Below, in pieces: positions 6,907 through 16,605 of a DNA stretch of 55,431 nucleotides. Source of the stretch: Desulfobacteraceae bacterium (GTDB lineage: Bacteria; Desulfobacterota; Desulfobacteria; Desulfobacterales; SURF-7). Made by a program: the position numbers and the translations under genes. The stretch covers positions 1 to 55,431 of the forward strand of contig QZKS01000077.1 of the NCBI GenBank assembly GCA_003599865.1. The letters run 5' to 3'. The number at the start of each line of letters is the position of its first letter. Position 1 is the first letter of the stretch. Under the pieces are notes generated by a model that did no database searches, was not told where the DNA came from, and was given only the letters and a program-made list of their open reading frames with translations.

Positions 6907-8883
6907 ATGGGTATGAACGTGACGCAAAAATTGATCGAAGGCCATCTGGTTTCCGGAAAACCGCTGGCAGGTGTAGAAATTGGTCTGAAAATCGATCAAA
7001 CCCTTACCCAGGATGCCACAGGCACGATGGTTATGCTTGAGCTGGAAGCGATGGGGATCAACATGGTAAAAACGGAGCTTTCAGCTCAATATGTTGATCA
7101 TAATCTGCTGCAAACGGATTTTAAGAATGCCGATGATCATTTATTTCTTCGCAGTGCCTGCCGGAAATTCGGTGTGTGGTACAGCCGTCCGGGGAATGGT
7201 GTAAGCCATCCGGTTCATATGGAAAAATTCGGTATCCCGGGCAAAACATTATTGGGGTCCGACAGTCACTCCTGCGCAGCCGGCGCACTTGGAATGCTGG
7301 CCATGGGGGCGGGAGGTTTGGAAGTTGCGATGGCAATGGCCGGCGAACCTTATTATCTTCGAATGCCGAAGATCCTCGGTGTGCATCTAACCGGACGGCT
7401 TCCGGATTGGGTAAGTGCCAAGGACGTTATCCTGGAGATGCTGCGCCGCCATGGTGTTGCCGGTGGAGTCGGAAAAATCATCGAATATTTCGGGCCGGGA
7501 TTGGAGAACCTTTCGGCAATGGATCGACATGTCATTGCAAACATGGGTGCTGAGTTGGGTGCCACCTCAACCGTCTTTCCTTCGGATGTTACAATAAGAA
7601 CATTTCTGGACCAACAGGAACGCGGTCATTGCTGGAAAGAAATCGTCGCGGATAGCGGAGCTGTTTATGACGAGTTTGATGAAATTGATCTATCCCGATT
7701 GGTTCCTTTGATTGCATGTCCCAGCAGCCCTGGAAATGTTGTACCGGTAGAAGAAGTTGCAGGCAAAGAGATTTATCAGACCTATATCGGCTCCTCGGCA
7801 AACCCGGGTTTCCGTGATTTTGCCATACCGGCACTGATGGTGGACGGACGACGAATTCCGGATCATGTATCGTTTGATATCAATCCTACCTCCCGCCAAA
7901 TTTTGGAAAATCTTGTTGTGAGGGGGTACCTGGAAAAACTGATACGTGCCGGTGCCCGGATCCACCAGGCTGGATGTAACGGCTGTATCGGCATGGGACA
8001 GGCACCGGCGACCGGACGGATCAGCCTGCGTACCGTGCCGCGCAATTTCCCCGGCCGATCAGGAGTCAAGGAGGATCAGGTGTATCTATGCAGTCCGGAG
8101 ACAGCAACCGCATCGGCAATATTCGGAAAAATAACCGATCCCCGGAAAATGGATATGCCCTATCCGGCATTTCAAGAGCCGGCATCCGTTATCATTAACA
8201 ACCAGATGCTGGTTCCTCCGGATTCGACCGATATGTCAGTCGAACTGGTAAAAGGGCCGAATATCAAACCAATGCCCTCCTTCAGTCCGATGCCGGAGAT
8301 TTTGAGAGGACCGGTACTGCTGAAAGTCGGCGACGATGTATCAACGGATGAAATTATGCCTGCCGGAACAAAGGTTCTGCCCTTTCGAAGCAATATTCCG
8401 GAAATCAGCCGTTTTACCTTCGATCGGATCGACCCTTCTTATTATGAAAGGGCAACTGAACTGCACCGGGTGGATTCCATTGTTGTTGCCGGCAGGAACT
8501 ATGGACAGGGTTCCAGCCGCGAACATGCAGTTATCGGTCCCCGATTCCTTGGTGTCAGGATGATTTTGGCCAAAAGTTTCGCAAGGATACATGGACAGAA
8601 TTTATGTAATTTCGGTATTCTGCCGCTTACGTTTTGCGAACAATTGGATTATCATAGAATTGAACAAGGCGATGTTCTTTTGGTGGAATCGATCAAACAG
8701 GCGATATCCATAAAAAGAAAATTTTCCATACAAAATGAAACCAGGAATGAAACCTATCCAGTCGAGCATTCATTAAGCGAAAGGCAAATTCAAATGATTC
8801 TCGCAGGAAGTCGGATTAATGTGGCGCGCCAAAAAATAATCGGGAATTCCGGGGACAGTATACTTAATTCAAAAATTTATTGA
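6907..8883 (+). CDS. Aconitate hydratase (short, single-chain form)
   Basis: Aconitase isomerises citrate and isocitrate through a [4Fe-4S] cluster. This 658-residue protein is the shorter type related to LeuC/LeuD fusions rather than the 850-900-residue AcnA. Cluster ligands are visible: GSDSHSC (Cys123) and GCNGC (Cys357, Cys360). The swivel domain carries GDDVSTDEIMPAG and the substrate-binding GQGSSREHAVIGPRFLG. AAGGAGG (from about 6892) fixes the start at 6907. The last 13 codons come from a palindromic repeat (8842-8918) that also supplies the stop, so the C-terminus is probably a recent tail. It would feed the glyoxylate bypass encoded at 39328-42328. A homoaconitase-like role is less likely but not excluded. 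Confidence 0.88.
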   Translation: MGMNVTQKLIEGHLVSGKPLAGVEIGLKIDQTLTQDATGTMVMLELEAMGINMVKTELSAQYVDHNLLQTDFKNADDHLFLRSACRKFGVWYSRPGNGVSHPVHMEKFGIPGKTLLGSDSHSCAAGALGMLAMGAGGLEVAMAMAGEPYYLRMPKILGVHLTGRLPDWVSAKDVILEMLRRHGVAGGVGKIIEYFGPGLENLSAMDRHVIANMGAELGATSTVFPSDVTIRTFLDQQERGHCWKEIVADSGAVYDEFDEIDLSRLVPLIACPSSPGNVVPVEEVAGKEIYQTYIGSSANPGFRDFAIPALMVDGRRIPDHVSFDINPTSRQILENLVVRGYLEKLIRAGARIHQAGCNGCIGMGQAPATGRISLRTVPRNFPGRSGVKEDQVYLCSPETATASAIFGKITDPRKMDMPYPAFQEPASVIINNQMLVPPDSTDMSVELVKGPNIKPMPSFSPMPEILRGPVLLKVGDDVSTDEIMPAGTKVLPFRSNIPEISRFTFDRIDPSYYERATELHRVDSIVVAGRNYGQGSSREHAVIGPRFLGVRMILAKSFARIHGQNLCNFGILPLTFCEQLDYHRIEQGDVLLVESIKQAISIKRKFSIQNETRNETYPVEHSLSERQIQMILAGSRINVARQKIIGNSGDSILNSKIY

Positions 8884-8918
8884 CACCGCAATTAGGTAGG
8901 GGTGTCCTCCAAATTCCC
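8842..8918. repeat. REP-like palindromic element, copy 2
   Basis: GGGAATT (8842-8848) and AATTCCC (8912-8918) bound the element; the inner arms AATTCCGGGGACA and TGTCCTCCAAATT pair imperfectly. It matches copy 1 at 5818-5886 through most of its length. It overlaps the 3' end of the aconitase gene and separates it from the convergent nitric oxide reductase gene. Confidence 0.75.
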
Positions 8919-8975
8919 CTGAGTAGAAAAGCATTATATCATGGGCACCCCTTTTATTCCCCGGTAGTCCTTTTG

Positions 8976-11240
8976 CTACCCACGCATCTTTGATGATGAA
9001 ACGCTTGTCTTTTTGATAAAGGAAAGCCAGATAGCCCGAATTAAAAAAGCAAACAACAGGAAAGCCCCGGCGGAAAAGATCAGATCCGGAACCAGCCGGA
9101 ACCAGCTTAAGGTCCGAATAACCGAACCGGAGGTGATCTCCGGACTGCGGGCAAACCACAATCCATATTTAACGGCATAGTAAAACTGATAAAATCCGAT
9201 TGGAATCAGGCTGAAAACCATCATGCTCGCCAGACCGATGTTCAAACCCCAGAAACTCCATTTCAGCATGACATCGGACCAGGACATTTTTTTGACGATA
9301 TGACGTACCGAAAAAAGAAGGAGTGAAATCGCCAGCATTCCATACACACCGAAAAGGGCTGCATGGGAGTGAATCGGCGTGGTATTGATGCCCTGCGCAT
9401 AGTACAGAACAATCGGGGGATTGATCAAAAACCCGAACATGCCGGCACCCACAAGGTTCCAGAACGCCACCGATACAAAGAAATAGATCGGCCATTTATA
9501 GGCATAGCCTTGTCCGCCGGTCTGAATCACCCGTAAATTGTGTGCGGCTTCAAATCCGAGCAGGGACAGAGGAACGACTTCCAATGCTGAAAAAACGGCT
9601 CCCAGGGCAATAATCGGTGTTGGCACCCCGGTCCAGTAAAGATGGTGAAACGTACCGATAACGCCGCTGCCCAGATAGAGGAAGATCGTAAAATGGATGG
9701 TTGTCAGTGCAAATTTTTTGCTGACGACTCCAATATGGGAAAGCAGAAAGGCCATGACCACTGTCGCAAAAACCTCGAAAAATCCTTCCACCCACAAATG
9801 GACCACCCACCAGCGCCAGTATTCGGCGTCAGAGAGATGGCTCCCTTTGCCATACAGCAGACCGGCCATGTAAAACAGCGGGATGCTGATGGTGCTGTAC
9901 AAAAGCATATGGGTCATGCCGCCGTTGTCTTTTTCATCGCGAACGGCAGGACGGATGGACCGGAAGACCAGAACCAGCCAGATGATCATTCCGGCAATCA
10001 GGAGCAGCTGCCATACCCTTCCCAGCTCAATATACTCATATCCCTGATGGCCGAGATAAAACCCCTGGTCTCCGAACAAGCCGGCCACGGATAGCCAGGT
10101 GCCGCTTAAGGAACCAAGAACCACGACAACAATAGCGCCAAACAGAACGAGTACCCAGGTCCCCTGACGTTTTGGTTCCTTGCCTACAAAAGGTCCGATA
10201 AACAGACCGGCGGCCAGAAAACAGGTGGCAATAAAAAAAATCGCCAGTTGAAGATGCCACGTGCGCACGGCCGCATACGGTAAAATATCGCCCAGGGGAA
10301 TCCCGTAAAAAAGAGTTCCTTCTACCGTATAATGGGCGGTCACGGACCCCAGACCGATCTGAAGCAGAAACAGTGCGATCGCGGTTACAAAGTACAGCAG
10401 GGTAGCCTTCTGGCTGGGGGTTGGATCAGGTTCCGGTAAATCCTTCACAAGGTCGGTCTCATATTCGTCGCGTCCGATATAGCGCTGATACACAAAAAGC
10501 GAAGCGGCAATGCCGAAAATCAGAAGTATCACACTGACGATGGACCATATCACGAAATCCGGCAACGGTTCATTGCCCACCAGCGGATCATACGGCCAGT
10601 TGGTCGTATAGGTATACTCCCTGTCCGGACGAAGCGTACCGGCCGACCAGGCCAGCCAGGCAAAGAAACCCGATACAAGGCGTCCTTGTTCCTCGGTACG
10701 AACGATTCCGGACTGGAGACCCATCCGTTCATTACCGTTTTTAAAAAGTGTCGTATAGTATTTGGTCAGCGCTTGAAATGCCTCGGCCTGGTACTGGGTA
10801 AAATTCAACAATCCGGTCCCGGCATCATACCGGTTGGTCTTTATTTCCTGCCGGACCAGGGCGCTCAAACGAGCGCGTTCTATGGATTCCAGCCTTTCGA
10901 ATTCAGCTTGAGAGAAGACCTCGGCCTCCACTACCGAAAGGCCGTGATGGCGCGCCGCCAGAAAAAGTCCCATCCGATGCAGAAAATCAGCGGACCAGTC
11001 GGGCGCCAGATAGGAGCCATGTCCCCATATGGTGCCGATATGCTGCCCTCCCCGGCTGAAATAGTAGTTCTGGCCGCCGATGATCTCCTCGCCGGTAATC
11101 AAGGGTTCACCGGAAGGCGTGACAATGATAGCGGGAATCGGAGGTTTTTCCTTGTTGATCAAATATCCCCCAAAAATCAAGACACCGAATGTCAAGGCGA
11201 GTATGAACAGAAATAATGCTCTAAGCTTTGGATTGGTCAT
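8976..11240 (-). CDS. norZ: Quinol-dependent nitric oxide reductase (qNOR)
   Basis: qNOR reduces two NO to N2O with electrons from quinol, in the inner membrane. The 754-residue protein is one chain with the NorC-like periplasmic domain fused to the NorB-like haem-copper core. The N-terminus has one membrane helix, then an extracytoplasmic part (GGQNYYFSRGGQHIGTIWGHGSY). The core shows many membrane segments, with HLWVEGFFEVFA, TFHHLYWTG and HSHAALFGVYGM carrying the haem and non-haem iron histidines and a glutamate. An ATG at 11240 is preceded by AAAGGAGGG and is preferred over an in-frame ATG at 11285 inside the RND gene. It is the last gene of the RND-MFP operon, 19 bases after the pump. 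Alone it suggests NO detoxification or partial denitrification. Confidence 0.93.
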   Translation of the reverse strand: MTNPKLRALFLFILALTFGVLIFGGYLINKEKPPIPAIIVTPSGEPLITGEEIIGGQNYYFSRGGQHIGTIWGHGSYLAPDWSADFLHRMGLFLAARHHGLSVVEAEVFSQAEFERLESIERARLSALVRQEIKTNRYDAGTGLLNFTQYQAEAFQALTKYYTTLFKNGNERMGLQSGIVRTEEQGRLVSGFFAWLAWSAGTLRPDREYTYTTNWPYDPLVGNEPLPDFVIWSIVSVILLIFGIAASLFVYQRYIGRDEYETDLVKDLPEPDPTPSQKATLLYFVTAIALFLLQIGLGSVTAHYTVEGTLFYGIPLGDILPYAAVRTWHLQLAIFFIATCFLAAGLFIGPFVGKEPKRQGTWVLVLFGAIVVVVLGSLSGTWLSVAGLFGDQGFYLGHQGYEYIELGRVWQLLLIAGMIIWLVLVFRSIRPAVRDEKDNGGMTHMLLYSTISIPLFYMAGLLYGKGSHLSDAEYWRWWVVHLWVEGFFEVFATVVMAFLLSHIGVVSKKFALTTIHFTIFLYLGSGVIGTFHHLYWTGVPTPIIALGAVFSALEVVPLSLLGFEAAHNLRVIQTGGQGYAYKWPIYFFVSVAFWNLVGAGMFGFLINPPIVLYYAQGINTTPIHSHAALFGVYGMLAISLLLFSVRHIVKKMSWSDVMLKWSFWGLNIGLASMMVFSLIPIGFYQFYYAVKYGLWFARSPEITSGSVIRTLSWFRLVPDLIFSAGAFLLFAFLIRAIWLSFIKKTSVSSSKMRG

Positions 11241-11259
11241 GACAATATCCCTCCTTTCG

Positions 11260-14200
11260 TTAACTTGTTGCCATCGGTTCTTCATCCGTTATTTTTACCG
11301 ACTTCATCATTTTTATTCTGATTCGTTCAAAGAGCATATAGATCACCGGCACATACACCAGTGTCAGGAACGTGGAAACCAGCAGTCCGGCGATCGCCAC
11401 CACCGCCAGCGGCGACAGCCTTTCCAGTCCGACCGCCATTTCCGCGGCAATGGGCAGCATTCCGGCAATGGTGCTCAGGGCCGTCATTAAAATCGGCCGC
11501 ATCCGGCGGCGGATCGCCTCTTCGACGGCCGTTTGGGTTTTCATCCCACCGGCGCGTGCGGTTTCAATAAAATCAACCAGAAGGATGGAATTGTTGACGA
11601 CAATGCCGGACAGCAGGATCATGCCCATGGCCGCCGGCATGCACAGGTGCCGTTCCAGGAGAAGCATGCCCCAGGGTACGCCGATAAACGCCAGCGGAAT
11701 GGCGCTCATGATGATCAGGGGATGCCGGTAGGACGAAAAGGTGATCACCAGCGAAAAATACAGGAAAATAATGGCCAGCACCATAGACCCGCCCAGGTTG
11801 CCGAAGCTTTCCGTCATTTGCCGGATTTCGCCTTCCTGGCTGATGGTGTATCCTCCGGGAAGTTTGATTTCCGCCAGTATTCCGTCCACCTGGGCCTGAA
11901 GATGGGTGATGGCGGTTTTGGAACGGTAACCCAATACATTGACTACCGGAAAAAGGTTCTGCCGGGTGATTTTAGACTGTTCCCAGACAGGCCGGATATG
12001 AGCGAATTCCTTCAACGGCAGCGTACCGTTTGGTCCCGGAATCTGCAATGTGGATAAATCGGCGATGGTATCCATTGCGGCCTGATCAAAACGAATCCGG
12101 ATACCATAGCCGTCTTCTCCGGGAATACTGAATTGGGAAGTGATCCTGCCGGTGGTAGCCGTCATCAAGGTCTGCGAGATGTCGTTGAGGGAAACCCCGT
12201 AACGGGAAAGCTTGGTTTGATCAAGGACAACCGCAATCTCTCTTTTGGACCAGTCCCAGGAACGGGATATGGATGTCAGCCCCCGGACGCCGTGAAGTCT
12301 GGTGACGACTTCATCCGCGAGTCGGTCCAGAACATGCGGGTCCGGCCCGGAGATCATGACATCAATGGGTGCCGCAATCGAAGAAAGGGGGGTGGCGCCG
12401 TAGTCATACACATTGACGCGCTTCAATCCAAAGAGATTCCGGAATGCCCGGCGCAATTCCTCTTCGATCTCCCAGATGGTTTGCGAACGTTCAAACCGGT
12501 TTTGGAAGTGGACGGTGATCATTCCTTCCTGGGGGGTACGATCCGCGCCGAAGCTGATCACATTGGGTTCCGCCCCCACAATGACGGACATGCGGACGAA
12601 TCCCGGCAATCCCTGAATGATACCTTCCATGTCTTCTACCGTGGCTTCGGTCTGTTCCAGGGTGGTGTTGGGCCAGGTTTGAAATTCGATCTTGACGATA
12701 CCCGTATCCATGGCCGGCATCAGATCCCGTCCGGCCAGCGGCATCTGGCGCAGACTGATCAGCAGCAGACCGAGCAGGATGGGAGACAATAACAATCCCC
12801 ATCTGGAGGCGGCCAGACGAAAACTTACGACAAAAAACTGTTGCACCGGAATCATCCAGAAGTTGCAAAGCCGCTCAAGCAGGACTTCGATTCGATTTGC
12901 CTGCCGGCCGGGTTTCATCAGTTTGGGTGCCAGCAGCGGGATTACCGTAACCGAGACGATATAGGATGAAAGCAGAGCCAGGGAAAGAACGACCGTAAGC
13001 GGCCGGAGGATTTTCTGGGAATAGCCGCCCACAAACATCACCGGCAGCAATACCGTCAGGGTCGTTGCCGTTCCGGCAAAATCAGCCAGAAAAATCTCTT
13101 TGGTACCGTCAATGGCGGCTTGCAGGAGGCTTTTTTCTCCGGGGGCCGCATGCCGGTCGATATTTTCAATCACCACAATGGCATCGTCCACCAGAAGGCC
13201 TACCGCCAGAATGATCGCGGTCATGGTGACGATGTTCAGTTCATAGTTGATGAGCTTCATGCCGGCAAATGTCAGCAGAAACGTAAATGGAATCGATATG
13301 GCGGCCAGCAGGGTTGTCCGCATGCGGGCCAGAATCAGAAAAATAACGGCAACCGTCAGCAGGATGGAGTCCCGCAGGGATGTCAGCAGATTGGATACGG
13401 ATGTATTGATCAGTTCTCCCTGGGTGTCGGCCACCTCAAACAGGAGTTCCGGAAAAGCCGCACGTATTTCCGGAAGGATGTTTTGTAAGGCAGTCAGTGT
13501 GGTCGTGACATGGCCGCCCTCGGCACGAAGGATATTCAGCCCGATGGCCGCCCGTCCGTTTCCATGAAAAAAGGAACGCCGCTGCTGATGGGATGTCGTG
13601 ATATCGGCAATATCCCTAACGTAGACGGAGCTGCCCCCGCTTTGCCCCACAACGATATCCGCCAGTTCATCCCGCCGGGAACGCTCGCCTTCGATTTTGA
13701 TCACAAGCTCATCGGTTTTCCGGATCAGCAGACCGCTCGGGATATTCCGGTTTTGCGCATGGATCGCGGCAGTGACATTATCGATGGAGAATCCGTACCG
13801 GGCCAGCCGATCCGGATGGACTTTTAATATAATCTCCGGCACATACCCCCCGAACACCTCAACATCCGCGATTCCCGGAACCCGGAGGAGTGCTTCCTGG
13901 ATTTCATTGTCGCATAACTGCCGCACCTTGGTCAGCGTCAGGGCGGATTCCGGCCGGGGCGAGACCGCCAGGGTCTGCACCGGCGACGTGGCATCGCTGA
14001 TCCGGAAAATTCGCGGCGGCAGCATATCCATTGGCAGGGAAGGCAGAATGCGGTTTATCGCACTGCTGACGTCCGTCACGGCGGCATCCAGGCTTTTGGC
14101 ATAATGAAACTCCACTTTTATTGCCGCGGTCTCGTCACGGATGGTGGACTTGACGTTTCGTGACTTGTCCAGGGAGGCCATCTCTTTTTCCACCTGCCGG

Positions 14201-14391
14201 GAAATTTTATCCGCCATATCCGCAGCCGATGCCCCCGGCCAGATCAGCAGAATCGATATCTGGGGGTAATTGGCATCCGGGAAAAGATTCAAGGGAAGGT
14301 TTTGAAAGCCGATGAAACCAAATGCCGCACCCAGCAGGATCAAAGCGGTTACCGCATGCGGTTTTTTAAGGTAGGCGGCGATCCAGTTCAT
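11260..14391 (-). CDS. RND-family efflux transporter, inner-membrane subunit
   Basis: This 1043-residue protein is a proton-driven RND pump of the HAE1/AcrB-like superfamily. It has a first membrane helix after MNWIAAYLKKPHAV, the usual duplicated architecture of two large periplasmic loops, and the charged fourth helix with GLLVDDAIVVIENIDRH. A second block near the C-terminus (GIVVNNSILLVDFIETA) is the mirror helix. The ATG at 14391 overlaps the stop of the adaptor gene (ATGA); an upstream in-frame extension would lie inside that gene. The substrate cannot be predicted; no metal-specific motif is evident. Its place between a regulator with an NnrR-like reading helix and qNOR suggests induction together with NO reduction. 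Confidence 0.93.
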   Translation of the reverse strand: MNWIAAYLKKPHAVTALILLGAAFGFIGFQNLPLNLFPDANYPQISILLIWPGASAADMADKISRQVEKEMASLDKSRNVKSTIRDETAAIKVEFHYAKSLDAAVTDVSSAINRILPSLPMDMLPPRIFRISDATSPVQTLAVSPRPESALTLTKVRQLCDNEIQEALLRVPGIADVEVFGGYVPEIILKVHPDRLARYGFSIDNVTAAIHAQNRNIPSGLLIRKTDELVIKIEGERSRRDELADIVVGQSGGSSVYVRDIADITTSHQQRRSFFHGNGRAAIGLNILRAEGGHVTTTLTALQNILPEIRAAFPELLFEVADTQGELINTSVSNLLTSLRDSILLTVAVIFLILARMRTTLLAAISIPFTFLLTFAGMKLINYELNIVTMTAIILAVGLLVDDAIVVIENIDRHAAPGEKSLLQAAIDGTKEIFLADFAGTATTLTVLLPVMFVGGYSQKILRPLTVVLSLALLSSYIVSVTVIPLLAPKLMKPGRQANRIEVLLERLCNFWMIPVQQFFVVSFRLAASRWGLLLSPILLGLLLISLRQMPLAGRDLMPAMDTGIVKIEFQTWPNTTLEQTEATVEDMEGIIQGLPGFVRMSVIVGAEPNVISFGADRTPQEGMITVHFQNRFERSQTIWEIEEELRRAFRNLFGLKRVNVYDYGATPLSSIAAPIDVMISGPDPHVLDRLADEVVTRLHGVRGLTSISRSWDWSKREIAVVLDQTKLSRYGVSLNDISQTLMTATTGRITSQFSIPGEDGYGIRIRFDQAAMDTIADLSTLQIPGPNGTLPLKEFAHIRPVWEQSKITRQNLFPVVNVLGYRSKTAITHLQAQVDGILAEIKLPGGYTISQEGEIRQMTESFGNLGGSMVLAIIFLYFSLVITFSSYRHPLIIMSAIPLAFIGVPWGMLLLERHLCMPAAMGMILLSGIVVNNSILLVDFIETARAGGMKTQTAVEEAIRRRMRPILMTALSTIAGMLPIAAEMAVGLERLSPLAVVAIAGLLVSTFLTLVYVPVIYMLFERIRIKMMKSVKITDEEPMATS

Positions 14392-15500
14392 TGCGATCCT
14401 CCGGAAATCGGAATCACTTGTCCATGTTTGCTCAACTGCAGCAGCATGGATTCCGGACCTGCGGCCAATGGCGTTCCCGGTTCCAGAGCCCCTTCCATCA
14501 CCGCCTGCCCCCGGCTGTTGCCCAGGATGGTAACCGGTATTGGACGAACGGTCCGATTGTCTTGAACCGCAAATACCCATGTTCCGGTTTCTTGTTCCAG
14601 AATGCAGTCGGAAGAGACAATCAGGCCGGTCAATGTCTCAAGAACCAGGTCAACCCCGATGCTGCCGTAGCTTGGCAGGCCAAAGGGCCGGCCGGTAGAA
14701 CGGATTTCGATCGTTGCCAGGCTTCCGCTGGTTATGGCCGGATGGATCCGGTAGACCGCTGCATCGACGGTATTGGAGCCATGAATGAGCGTTGCCCGGG
14801 TATCTTCCGACAACTGCGTAATGGTTTCCAGCGGAACCTGAACCAGAACTTTATAGCCCCGGCCCGGATCCTCGGCCTTCAGTACCGGTGTTCCGGGCAA
14901 CACCATATCCCCGGGGGACTTCAGCCGTGCGGTAATGATCCCGTTCCGGAGGGAACGGATCTGGGTAAAGGACAGGGAAATATCGGCGGCATCCCGATCC
15001 TGTTGCAGACGCTGCATCCGCGATCGCGCCGATTCATAATCAAGATCCGCTTCCTCAAAAGCTTCCTTGGAAACCACACTGGTTGCATACAGCTCTTTGC
15101 GTCTGTCCCGGATTGTTTTTTTGACTTCGTAATTTTTAATGGCGCCTGCCAGTTCCGCTTCCAGCGCCGCTTTCTGATGGATGGACAGGCGATTGTCAAT
15201 TTCCGCCAGCGGTTCACCTGCGGAAAACAAGTCCCCCACATCCTTGTGGATGGACAGAACATAGCCGGTGGTCTGAGCGGACAGGACCGTCTCGACGACC
15301 GGTTCAATGGTTCCCAGGTAGTGTCCGGTAATGTCAAGACTCCCTTTATCAGCTGTTTTGATATGAACGGGAAGCGGATGAACCGCCGGTACGGGAAGGC
15401 CGGCCAGTTCGGATTTGCGATGCCGCAACAGCAGCACGGCGAAAACAATGACGACGATTCCGATCAAAACGGCCATGATGATTTTGGCAGATTGTTTCAT
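14388..15500 (-). CDS. RND efflux periplasmic adaptor (membrane-fusion protein)
   Basis: The 370-residue HlyD-like adaptor links the RND pump to an outer-membrane channel. It starts with a single membrane anchor (residues about 8-25), followed by the lipoyl half-motif region, an alpha-helical hairpin (about 110-180, rich in Glu, Ala, Arg), then a second lipoyl half and beta-barrel. There is no lipobox cysteine. It ends in an ATGA overlap with the pump gene, which implies coupled translation. No TolC-like partner lies in the window. A gap of 195 bases separates it from the regulator gene, so the operon promoter is probably there. Confidence 0.9.
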   Translation of the reverse strand: MKQSAKIIMAVLIGIVVIVFAVLLLRHRKSELAGLPVPAVHPLPVHIKTADKGSLDITGHYLGTIEPVVETVLSAQTTGYVLSIHKDVGDLFSAGEPLAEIDNRLSIHQKAALEAELAGAIKNYEVKKTIRDRRKELYATSVVSKEAFEEADLDYESARSRMQRLQQDRDAADISLSFTQIRSLRNGIITARLKSPGDMVLPGTPVLKAEDPGRGYKVLVQVPLETITQLSEDTRATLIHGSNTVDAAVYRIHPAITSGSLATIEIRSTGRPFGLPSYGSIGVDLVLETLTGLIVSSDCILEQETGTWVFAVQDNRTVRPIPVTILGNSRGQAVMEGALEPGTPLAAGPESMLLQLSKHGQVIPISGGSQ

Positions 15501-15695
15501 ATCAATATAAGGTCCTTTGTAAAAATACGATTATTCCCTTTTCCGAATCACATGAATTTTCTGTAATTTTCATAAAAGATGAACCTACCATAGTGCGATC
15601 CGGGTGGAATGTCTTTGTCCGGGCGCAAATAAAGGTGATTTTATCAAAATGAAAAAAGGCGGAAAAACAGAACGTTTTTTTCAATAAAAAGTAAA

Positions 15696-16403
15696 TCAGC
15701 CGGTTTCAGCAAATTGAACCAGGGCATGGGGATCGGTGACGATGATCGATTCGCGTCCGGATTTGACCCAGCCCCGTTTTTCCCAGCGGCTGATTGTACG
15801 GCTCACGGTAAATAAGGTGGTTCCGGTATAGTCGGCGATATTCTGACGGGAAAGGGGAATATCGATTTTGATACCGTGCGGAACTTTTACGCCCGCCCGC
15901 TGCATGAACCTCAGCAGGGAACGGGCAATGCGCTGATCCACCTGTTCGGTGCAAATTTCCAGATAACGCTGCTGCAATTCATCCAGGCGCTCCAATGCCA
16001 TGCTCAACAGATTAATTGTGATATCCGGATATTGGTGCATCAGGTCCATCATTGCCGGTTTATCCCATAGGGTCAGATTGGTTTCGGCGGCCGCCTCGGC
16101 CGTGACGGGATAGGTCCGGTTCCGAAGAACCGCCACGGCAGCCGTCAGTTCTCCTGGGCCGACATACCGAATAATGGCCTCTTTGCCCTGTTCGTTGAGT
16201 TTGGTCAGTTTCAAACGCCCCTGATTCACCAGAAAACAATTGACTGCCGGATCACCCTGATGAAACAGATAAGCTTTGGCCTGAAGTTTTTTCACCCGAC
16301 CTTTTTGCATTACGAGCGCATACTGGTCAGGGGTAAGCCCGTTAAAGGCTTCAAGGGCAGGCTGTTGAAGTGATGTTCCGATGTCCGTATCCATAAATTG
16401 CAT
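15696..16403 (-). CDS. Crp/Fnr-family regulator with an NnrR/Dnr-like reading helix
   Basis: The 235-residue protein has an N-terminal cyclic-nucleotide-type beta-roll, a long dimerisation helix (about 125-160) and a C-terminal winged helix. The recognition helix reads GTTLFTVSRTISRW. The TVSR pattern resembles NO-responsive NnrR/Dnr proteins that bind TTGAT-type boxes; Fnr itself has ETISR. The Fnr cysteine cluster is missing from the N-terminus, so this is not an iron-sulfur Fnr; haem or ligand sensing is possible. The position upstream of RND-qNOR makes NO or nitrite control of that operon the simplest inference. A TTGAT-N4-ATC site lies about 90 bases upstream of its own start. A second ATG at 16394 could be used. 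Confidence 0.85.
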   Translation of the reverse strand: MQFMDTDIGTSLQQPALEAFNGLTPDQYALVMQKGRVKKLQAKAYLFHQGDPAVNCFLVNQGRLKLTKLNEQGKEAIIRYVGPGELTAAVAVLRNRTYPVTAEAAAETNLTLWDKPAMMDLMHQYPDITINLLSMALERLDELQQRYLEICTEQVDQRIARSLLRFMQRAGVKVPHGIKIDIPLSRQNIADYTGTTLFTVSRTISRWEKRGWVKSGRESIIVTDPHALVQFAETG

Positions 16404-16491
16404 ATCGATTTTAAAAAAGGAAATCCGCTATTGTCGGCATCATCATGCCGTAGACCAACGACTATCAAAAAAAATCTGAAATTACAATAAA

Positions 16492-16505
16492 TTGATTATA
16501 ATCCG
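16492..16505. promoter_or_regulatory. Candidate Fnr/Nnr-type operator
   Basis: TTGATTATAATCCG matches TTGAT-N4-ATCAA at eight of ten positions. It is about 90-100 bases upstream of the Crp/Fnr gene start (minus) and about 215 bases upstream of the outer-membrane gene (plus). It could serve autoregulation. Confirmation needs a binding or expression test. Confidence 0.4.
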
Positions 16506-16579
16506 CGGAATATCCGCCAAGCATGCCGAATTCCGCACAATGAAAATCCTGGCACAAAAATTGAAGATCCCTGTTGGGT

Positions 16580-16605
16580 AATGATGCATCATTTGTTTAA
16601 ACAAA
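16580..16605. repeat. Two overlapping perfect 14-bp palindromes
   Basis: AATGATGCATCATT (16580-16593) and TTTGTTTAAACAAA (16592-16605) are each identical to their reverse complement and share two bases. They lie 115-140 bases upstream of the outer-membrane gene. The spacing and symmetry suggest adjacent binding sites for two regulators or two dimers. Confidence 0.7.

Noticed and set aside
12133-12792. A 219-codon plus-strand frame inside the RND gene
   Set aside because: It is a shadow of the RND gene; composition follows the opposite strand's codon use.
14391-15566. A 391-codon plus-strand frame opposite the membrane-fusion protein gene
   Set aside because: It is antisense to a clear adaptor gene with recognised domains, has no ribosome-binding site and shows no family motif.
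15636-15646. TGAT-TTT-ATCA as a Fnr-type site before the RND operon
   Set aside because: The half-sites are three bases apart, not four, so it does not fit the Fnr/Dnr spacing; chance in an A/T-rich gap is likely.
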